From Candidatus Panguiarchaeum symbiosum (GTDB taxonomy: Archaea; Asgardarchaeota; Njordarchaeia; Njordarchaeales; Panguiarchaeaceae): DNA of 64,000 nt. A program made the translations under genes and the position numbers. The DNA lies in the NCBI GenBank assembly GCA_024720975.1, contig JANJXX010000002.1, positions 48,763-112,762 on the forward strand, given 5' to 3'. Below the pieces are notes generated by a model. It was not told where the DNA came from and searched no databases. It saw nothing but the letters and a program-made list of their open reading frames with translations. Positions 58,761 through 64,000 of this stretch are shown here, one piece after another (the first letter of the stretch is position 1; each line of letters begins with the position of its first letter).

Positions 58761-60677
58761 TCAAGAACTTTTTAATTTGCTGAGAAACTTATCTAGCTCC
58801 TCTTTCAAGATTTTAGCTGCAATGTTTCCACTAATCTTACCCCGGAATTCTTCCATGACGAGCCCCATTAGTGGCTTGAACGCATACTCTCTACGCTCAA
58901 TTATTAGGTCTTTTTTCTCGTGTAACAACTTAGTTATAAAGTCCCTTAGCATCTCTTCGCTAACTTTCTGAAGCTCTAGCTCCTTGATTATTTCCTCAGC
59001 ACTTAAACTTGGATTTTGAAATAATTTCTCAAGAATAATCTCTAAGGCTTCCTTCGCAACTTTTCCAGACATTATAGCTAGCAGAACTTTAATTAACTCG
59101 TCTTCGGGTACATTTACAGCTTCAAATCCTTTCCTTTGCAAACTCGTGATCACATTTATAGATCTAATTACTAACCGTGGATCGATGCTCTTGTTAATGC
59201 TCACTTCGAAGAAGTCTGCCCATTGTGATAGGATAATTCTATGCACGTCATCATAAGGTATTTTATATTTGTTTGAAATCTCCCTCGCTATATCCCATGG
59301 GAATTTAAATTCTATCCTTGAGATTTTGCTCAATAATTCACCTTTTATCTCTATCGGAGGCGAATCTGTATCGGGATACAACCTGGCCGCGCCGCCCAGC
59401 GGCCTCTCAAAACTCGTTGTTCCATCGGGATTTGCCTTACGTGTCTCCGAAGGCGGACCACTTAGAGCAAGTATTGCGCGCTCTTTTATCTCCTCAATTG
59501 CATCCAATACTTTAGGTTCAGGACCCACCACAACAACGACACAATCTCTTTCTCTATCTGCTCTTGTAACATCAAAAAGCTTATTTTTCTCTTCTTCAGA
59601 AATACCGTAAGCTGGTAATTCATCTGTATGAATAATTCCGGCTAAGCCTGTTATAACCTTCACACGTTCTGCGAATTCTTTCCCGAAACGCCTATTTTTT
59701 TGGATTTCTTTTCCAAGTATACCCCCAAACCCTGGTAGTTTAAGAGCATATACCTTTTCTCCCTGAGAAATAGCCTTTTGTATAAACTTGGCTTTAGTAC
59801 CCTTAAAAATATGAGTAACGTCGATGGATTTTTCATTTATTATATCATTTGCTGATATACCCCTGCTCTTCATTTCCTTTGCAATTTCTATGAGGTTAAT
59901 CTGCCTCATTATTTCGCCATCTATTAGCGGTTTGAACCATTCGGGATATTGTACACCCTTTATTTCGACCCTCGTTCCCTCTTTTATTGATATATTTATA
60001 TCTTGCCGAATTGTTCCAAGACCCCTTTTCACTCGCTTAGTCGCTCGTAATATAGCTCCTATTTTCAGTGCACACTCGAGAACTTCATCTGGAGACTCCA
60101 ATTCTGCTGCTGTTGTTATTTCTACTAGAGGAATTCCTAGTCTATCCACCCTGAATACAACTTCCTCTTCGGATTCTTTTACTTTTCTGGCAGCATCCTC
60201 TTCAAGACAAAGTTGATCTATCCTAACTTTTTTTCCATTTGAAAGCTCGAGCTCACCTTTTAATCCTATAAGAATTGTTCTCTGAAATCCACTTGGAACG
60301 CTGCCATCCAGGTACTGCTTCCTTGATACAAACAACACATCCGGAATTTCCATTTTAAAAATTCTTGCTAGAAGCAGAGCAGTCTCTAAGGCATAATCAT
60401 CAACAAATTCTGGAGGTTTTTCATCAATCTCGTACAAACACAAGTCCTTGTACATCTCATAGATTATTCTCCTTCTCTTCTTAAATTCTTTTATAGCTGT
60501 TGGATCTAGCTCCCCAGTCTCAGATAGCGTTGGCCTTTGAAAGCGGACTATTCTTACATCAGGTTCTCTGTCTATAAGTTCCGGCTTACAGAAGCAGAAA
60601 AGTTTTCTGGGAGAATCTAACTGCTGATGAATTTCAAGTCCAACTCTTAAACCTACTTGTTTGTAGTTTATCTCCAT
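58761..60677 (-). CDS. gatE: Glutamyl-tRNA(Gln) amidotransferase subunit E
   Basis: GatE with GatD converts Glu-tRNA(Gln) to Gln-tRNA(Gln) in archaea. Marks are GLRVGLEIHQQLDSPRKLFC, LCLYEIDEKPPEF, SVPSGFQRTILIG, the zinc/tRNA-acting core EEDAARKV and VDRLGIPLVEI, the AspRS-like insert GLAGIIHTDELPAYGISEEE that distinguishes GatE from GatB, and the C-terminal Yqey-type tail. The ATG at 60677 gives MEINYKQVGLRVG and has GTGAT upstream. GatD is not in the window. Confidence 0.95.
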   Translation of the reverse strand: MEINYKQVGLRVGLEIHQQLDSPRKLFCFCKPELIDREPDVRIVRFQRPTLSETGELDPTAIKEFKKRRRIIYEMYKDLCLYEIDEKPPEFVDDYALETALLLARIFKMEIPDVLFVSRKQYLDGSVPSGFQRTILIGLKGELELSNGKKVRIDQLCLEEDAARKVKESEEEVVFRVDRLGIPLVEITTAAELESPDEVLECALKIGAILRATKRVKRGLGTIRQDINISIKEGTRVEIKGVQYPEWFKPLIDGEIMRQINLIEIAKEMKSRGISANDIINEKSIDVTHIFKGTKAKFIQKAISQGEKVYALKLPGFGGILGKEIQKNRRFGKEFAERVKVITGLAGIIHTDELPAYGISEEEKNKLFDVTRADRERDCVVVVVGPEPKVLDAIEEIKERAILALSGPPSETRKANPDGTTSFERPLGGAARLYPDTDSPPIEIKGELLSKISRIEFKFPWDIAREISNKYKIPYDDVHRIILSQWADFFEVSINKSIDPRLVIRSINVITSLQRKGFEAVNVPEDELIKVLLAIMSGKVAKEALEIILEKLFQNPSLSAEEIIKELELQKVSEEMLRDFITKLLHEKKDLIIERREYAFKPLMGLVMEEFRGKISGNIAAKILKEELDKFLSKLKSS

Positions 60678-60789
60678 GGCAATCACTAATTTACTCCTTT
60701 ACTCTTACTATCGGAATAAATTTGGATATATTGACTATGTACTTTGTTCTTTAGCTTTACTACTCAGCTGCATTGTACGGGTGAGGAGT

Positions 60790-61362
60790 TTGAAATTCGA
60801 CATACTGCGTTGGGATGACGTGATCCGTTTATCACTTAAATTAGCAAGAAAAGTTAGCGCATCGGAATTCAAACCAGATGTTATCGTTGCATTGCTTCGA
60901 GGTGGTCTCGTCCCGGCTAGGATTCTCTCCGATGTTCTTGGAGTGTATAAGCTGTTTATCGTTGGAGTTGCTTTTTACGTTGACGTTGGGATACATGCCA
61001 GCAAGCCTGTTATAACTCAACCACTGAACGCAAATTTAGGCGGATCTAATGTGCTTATAGTTGATGATGTAGCTGACACCGGAAAGTCTCTTATCGTTGC
61101 TAAGGAGCATGTTAAATCCATGGGAGCGGGCTCCATAAAGATCGCGACCCTTCATAAAAAGCCCTGGTCAGAAATAGAACCCGACTATTTTGTATCTGAA
61201 ACCAACGCATGGATTGTCTATCCCTGGGAATACGTTGAAGTCATTAAAAGTTTGGAAAGTAAGCTATCATCGGAAGCTCTTTCAGAAGAAGCGAGGGCAC
61301 ATATTACCGATGCATTGCGGAAAATTAGAGAGGCTCTAAGATTCTACGAGGAGCACTTATAG
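60790..61362 (+). CDS. Purine-type phosphoribosyltransferase
   Basis: A type I phosphoribosyltransferase of about 190 residues. The PRPP-binding motif is NVLIVDDVADTGKSL; IVALLRGGLVPARIL is the N-terminal loop and YFVSETNAWIVYPWEY the C-terminal hood. The family includes archaeal xanthine/guanine/hypoxanthine salvage enzymes; the base used cannot be read from the sequence. The TTG at 60790 with GGTGAGG 3-5 nt before it is preferred; the GTG at 60781 is an alternative. The upstream open frame toward 60676 is membrane-like in sequence and probably not translated. Confidence 0.85.
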   Translation: MKFDILRWDDVIRLSLKLARKVSASEFKPDVIVALLRGGLVPARILSDVLGVYKLFIVGVAFYVDVGIHASKPVITQPLNANLGGSNVLIVDDVADTGKSLIVAKEHVKSMGAGSIKIATLHKKPWSEIEPDYFVSETNAWIVYPWEYVEVIKSLESKLSSEALSEEARAHITDALRKIREALRFYEEHL

Positions 61363-61510
61363 AACAAGTACTCTGGGCTATTCCAAAGACCGGAAAATTA
61401 CAGAAATAAGCGAACTTTGATGAGCGTAGAGGGTCCTGTAACTTGTACTTTGGTGTAACGTTAAACCCTGCTTCACCTACGAGAGAACCACATCGATTTG
61501 ACCAACGAGG

Positions 61511-61529
61511 ATACCTGCCACGCGGGTAT
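61511..61529. other. Strong hairpin between convergent genes
   Basis: ATACCTGC pairs with GCGGGTAT (8 bp with one G-U) around a 3-nt CAC loop, directly at the end of the polymerase gene. Neither strand has a T run after it, so a terminator role is not certain. The spacer 61363-61510 to its left is relatively G+C-rich and holds no ORF. Confidence 0.4.
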
Positions 61530-64000
61530 TAACCCAAAAACGATGATATTTCAGTCAATCCACGCGCTTTCTTCTCTAGATCTTCGATTTTCATGCCTAA
61601 GGCGTCAAGCAGTTGATCAAAAACACTACGCGTAAACTCAAAGTATTTCTCTAAGTCCACTCTCCTTCTCCATTGCTTATCTTCTTTAAGTGTCTCCACA
61701 GGCCATGGTCCGTCCTTACATTTAACATATGATATTATTTCACCCGGAAATACTTGCCGCCGCAATTTTCTTGCAGCTTTAACGTGTTCTGGTGTGGTTT
61801 TTGTGTATTTCTCTATGGGTTTGGAAACCATAACTCTGAATGCTAGGTCTTCTAGATTGTAGTCGCCATTCATAAGTTTTCGGTAGATGCTAATTATATG
61901 TTCTCCTATTCTCTCTTTGACTCTGTCCATGTCTTCTTGTGTTCTAACAGTTCGAAGCAATTCTAAGACATTTGCGAACTCATTCTTAAGAAACTCTGGA
62001 GTGTTCCTTTTCTTTCCAAGGAGACCCTTTATATCAATATTTTTGTCTGTTAATAATCCGAAGTAGTTCTTCTTTCTGCTCGAGAACGCCACGAACACGT
62101 ATTGCTTATCTACCTCTAAATCAACTTTTAGTTCTCTGCTAACCCAGTCAATTAGCTTGTTTATCAGATCGTCAGAGGGATTATGTATGAATATGCTGTC
62201 TGTATCACCATATATTACATCTAGATGCAACTCTTTCGCTTTTTCGGCTACAGCTAGAATTTTTTGCCTCCCGATAGCAGTTATTGATTCCGCTACTGGT
62301 AGAAAATATAGGCTGAAGTTCTCCGCACCAAAAACGCCATAAGACGCATTTATTAGAACCTTTAAAGCACTTTCAATCGCAGAGTATAATGTTTTGAGCG
62401 CCGGGTCTTTCTCCCTTCTGGCAATTTTTTTGTAATAGTTCACTCTTAGGTCTCGAATAAATCCAACCAATGCACTTGCGAGTCCTTCTTTTTTGGTACA
62501 TATCCAATAATTAAGATCGGAAATCTTGTTAGTTCGACAATCCTTGTGCGGACACAAAACTGTTTCAAATGATATGTTATGAACTTTTATTATTGTTGGA
62601 TATATCGAAGCAAAGTCGAGGACATAAACATTGAACCAAACGCCGGCCTTGGGGCGAAACACAATAGCGCCCCTGTACTTTTTACCTTTTGTTACTGGAC
62701 TCGGTCTCGGAGCAATATTCGCGAGCTCCTTTTTTGATTCTAGATCCTTTTCATTTGGGATAAGCCAGTTTCTCTCGCGAATTTCGGAGTAGAACCAATT
62801 ACTAATCCAGCTGGATACACCTCGACGACTCAAATCCCTTATTGGATATCGTGTTATTCTGGAAAGGATAAGCATTATGCGCCATGGTAACCAGTCACTG
62901 AATGTAAATAAGCGGGCTGTAAGATAGGCATCCCACCAGTTATATTTTGCGATCTCTCCAAGTGTCATTTTTTCAAAGTCAACAGCTAGGTATAGCTTCC
63001 TTTCACCTAGCAAGACACGAGAGAGCTCATCTAAGCTTACAGTTTCGTAGACGTCCTTAAATACGTATGTTTTTATTGCACCATTTGAAAAGAATTTATA
63101 TAAATCTATGTGAACTCCTCGTTTCAATTCAGCAATCGTCAACTCAACCGTTCGCTTGACCGTAAATGGTATAAGTTTGCTTTCTATGCCTAATTGCTCT
63201 GCTCTAGCGTAAAGGTAATTCAAATCAAAATTGTCTCCATTGAATGTTACTAAGATTGGTACCGTCCAGAGTCTCTTAAAAACTTCGGCTATCATCAATT
63301 TTTCCGACTTATACACGTATGCTCTAATCTTCTTCTGGTTGATGTTAATGAAACCTTTAATTACTCCATCGGTAGTTTCTTCTACTTCTATGTCCTCTAA
63401 GGTCAGTTCTGATCCCTTCTTAGAAATTCCTAACAGGTGCACTTCACCATTGAAGTCATTTGTTTCTTTTTCGTGCCATACTAGGCTTACTGAGAGCACC
63501 CTATCCTTCGGCGTGCGGAAATCTGGAAGCTTATTAGGTGGAGCTTCGACTTCTAAATCTAGTGCAATGAATCTTACCGTCGGAATTTCTTGCATTAGTA
63601 TCGGAACATATTTACTCACCAGATCACTAAATCTTTTTTCAATCACCTCAAAAATCTCTGAGGGTAACTTAGTGCTGTCTACCTTAACTTTTATTGCACT
63701 TTGATTAACAGAATGTATAGCGGACGGCCACAAGTCTTTGTTATCGTATAAGTAGCATAAATAGTACTTTATATGTGCCTCCCATGAATGCTCCTCACCA
63801 ATGATGGACCTCAACCCCCTTCGGCCAACTCCGCCGCCGACATCTTGAGGAGTTTTGACAATAATTTTGTTAAGCTTTACTGGCTTATCAAGTATTGGAT
63901 GATGCTTCTCAACTTCAACTATGTCAATAATGCTTTCCTTTAATCCATGCGAGGCAGCTAGTTTCATAATTTCTTCTTTAGGCATATCGGTTAGCATGTA
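61529..64000 (-). CDS. polB: Family B DNA polymerase, 5' end outside the window
   Basis: An archaeal B-family replicative or repair polymerase. Exonuclease motifs are FIALDLEVE (Exo I, about residue 147 from the first ATG in view), TFNGDNFDLNYL (Exo II) and YNWWDAYLTARL (Exo III). Polymerase motifs are DFASIYPTII (A), LINASYGVFG (B) and YGDTDS (C). A CPHKDC...C cluster follows motif A. The frame stays open to the right end, and about 60-70 residues that usually precede VKTPQDV are missing, so the true start lies beyond position 64000. Confidence 0.95.
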   Translation of the reverse strand, partial: YMLTDMPKEEIMKLAASHGLKESIIDIVEVEKHHPILDKPVKLNKIIVKTPQDVGGGVGRRGLRSIIGEEHSWEAHIKYYLCYLYDNKDLWPSAIHSVNQSAIKVKVDSTKLPSEIFEVIEKRFSDLVSKYVPILMQEIPTVRFIALDLEVEAPPNKLPDFRTPKDRVLSVSLVWHEKETNDFNGEVHLLGISKKGSELTLEDIEVEETTDGVIKGFININQKKIRAYVYKSEKLMIAEVFKRLWTVPILVTFNGDNFDLNYLYARAEQLGIESKLIPFTVKRTVELTIAELKRGVHIDLYKFFSNGAIKTYVFKDVYETVSLDELSRVLLGERKLYLAVDFEKMTLGEIAKYNWWDAYLTARLFTFSDWLPWRIMLILSRITRYPIRDLSRRGVSSWISNWFYSEIRERNWLIPNEKDLESKKELANIAPRPSPVTKGKKYRGAIVFRPKAGVWFNVYVLDFASIYPTIIKVHNISFETVLCPHKDCRTNKISDLNYWICTKKEGLASALVGFIRDLRVNYYKKIARREKDPALKTLYSAIESALKVLINASYGVFGAENFSLYFLPVAESITAIGRQKILAVAEKAKELHLDVIYGDTDSIFIHNPSDDLINKLIDWVSRELKVDLEVDKQYVFVAFSSRKKNYFGLLTDKNIDIKGLLGKKRNTPEFLKNEFANVLELLRTVRTQEDMDRVKERIGEHIISIYRKLMNGDYNLEDLAFRVMVSKPIEKYTKTTPEHVKAARKLRRQVFPGEIISYVKCKDGPWPVETLKEDKQWRRRVDLEKYFEFTRSVFDQLLDALGMKIEDLEKKARGLTEISSFLG

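Noticed and set aside
60676..60789. N-terminal membrane-like extension of the phosphoribosyltransferase
   Set aside because: The start at 60790 has a GGTGAGG site and matches the family N-terminus; the upstream part overlaps the gatE start region.
1..64000. CRISPR arrays or cas genes
   Set aside because: No regularly spaced direct repeats of 24-40 nt and no Cas motifs were seen.

Overview
The window looks like a piece of chromosome from an Asgard (Promethearchaeota-type) archaeon, probably a thermophile. The strongest marker is an actin gene (25524-26681) whose protein reads like eukaryotic actin along its whole length. Around it are four Roadblock/LC7 proteins, an MglA-type small GTPase, a ZNRD2/SSSCA1-family zinc-ribbon protein, a methanogen-type seryl-tRNA synthetase, and an RNA polymerase subunit Rpb5 that carries a eukaryote-sized N-terminal region. 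Protein genes are AT-rich while the five tRNAs have almost purely G+C stems, which suggests high growth temperature (inference). Among named Asgard groups a thermophilic lineage such as Odinarchaeia fits best, but I cannot assign it without a phylogeny. Ribosome binding sites of the type GGTG(A), usually about 6 nt before the start, recur and were used to choose starts.

Layout. 0-8 kb: TFE-beta-like factor, riboflavin kinase, RpoF (Rpb4), SRP54, a LigD-like primase-polymerase with a C-terminal PCNA-box-like tail, a phosphohexomutase, then eS6, uS2 and Rpb10 on the minus strand. 8-13 kb: uL1 and uL10, a Roadblock/ZNRD2 pair, uL16 (L10e), uS13, uS4. 13-20.6 kb: several unknowns, a BFN-domain protein, a PhoU/TrkA-C protein, class-2-type SerRS, topoisomerase VI subunit A, and a three-gene pilin-like membrane cassette. 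20.6-31.5 kb: thermosome, Roadblock, methyltransferase, intron-containing tRNA-Glu, MglA-like GTPase, actin, and a MoxR ATPase/VWA/DUF1512 operon. 31.6-38 kb: FEN1, a non-catalytic-looking tRNA-splicing endonuclease subunit, thymidylate kinase, Trm1, Lsm, P1/P2-type L12, a tyrosine recombinase beside tRNA-Leu and tRNA-Val. 38-46 kb: replication-related group (Gins51-like, PAC2 chaperone, Pcc1-like, RecJ/GAN-like, aIF1A, Orc1/Cdc6) and a cyclic-2,3-diphosphoglycerate synthetase-like protein. 46-52 kb: tRNA-Asp with an insertion in its variable region, a TRAP-beta-like protein next to STT3 oligosaccharyltransferase, Spt4, long Rpb5, eS1, tRNA-Arg. 52-64 kb: membrane and TPR proteins, AspRS, Rpb7, Trm5, GlmM-like mutase, GatE, a phosphoribosyltransferase, and a family B DNA polymerase running off the right end.

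How it works together. This is mostly information-processing core: RNA polymerase subunits and factors (TFE-beta, Rpb4, Rpb5, Rpb7, Rpb10, Spt4), ribosomal proteins, tRNA modification and splicing, and replication and flap processing. Embedded in it are eukaryote-like cell-biology parts: actin with a GTPase and Roadblock proteins, and an N-glycosylation enzyme paired with a translocon-associated-protein-like membrane protein. The most interesting items are the long Rpb5, the TRAP-beta-like/STT3 pair, an apparent AUA start codon in rpoN, the tRNA introns together with an inactive-looking splicing-endonuclease subunit, and the primase-polymerase with a PCNA-box-like tail.
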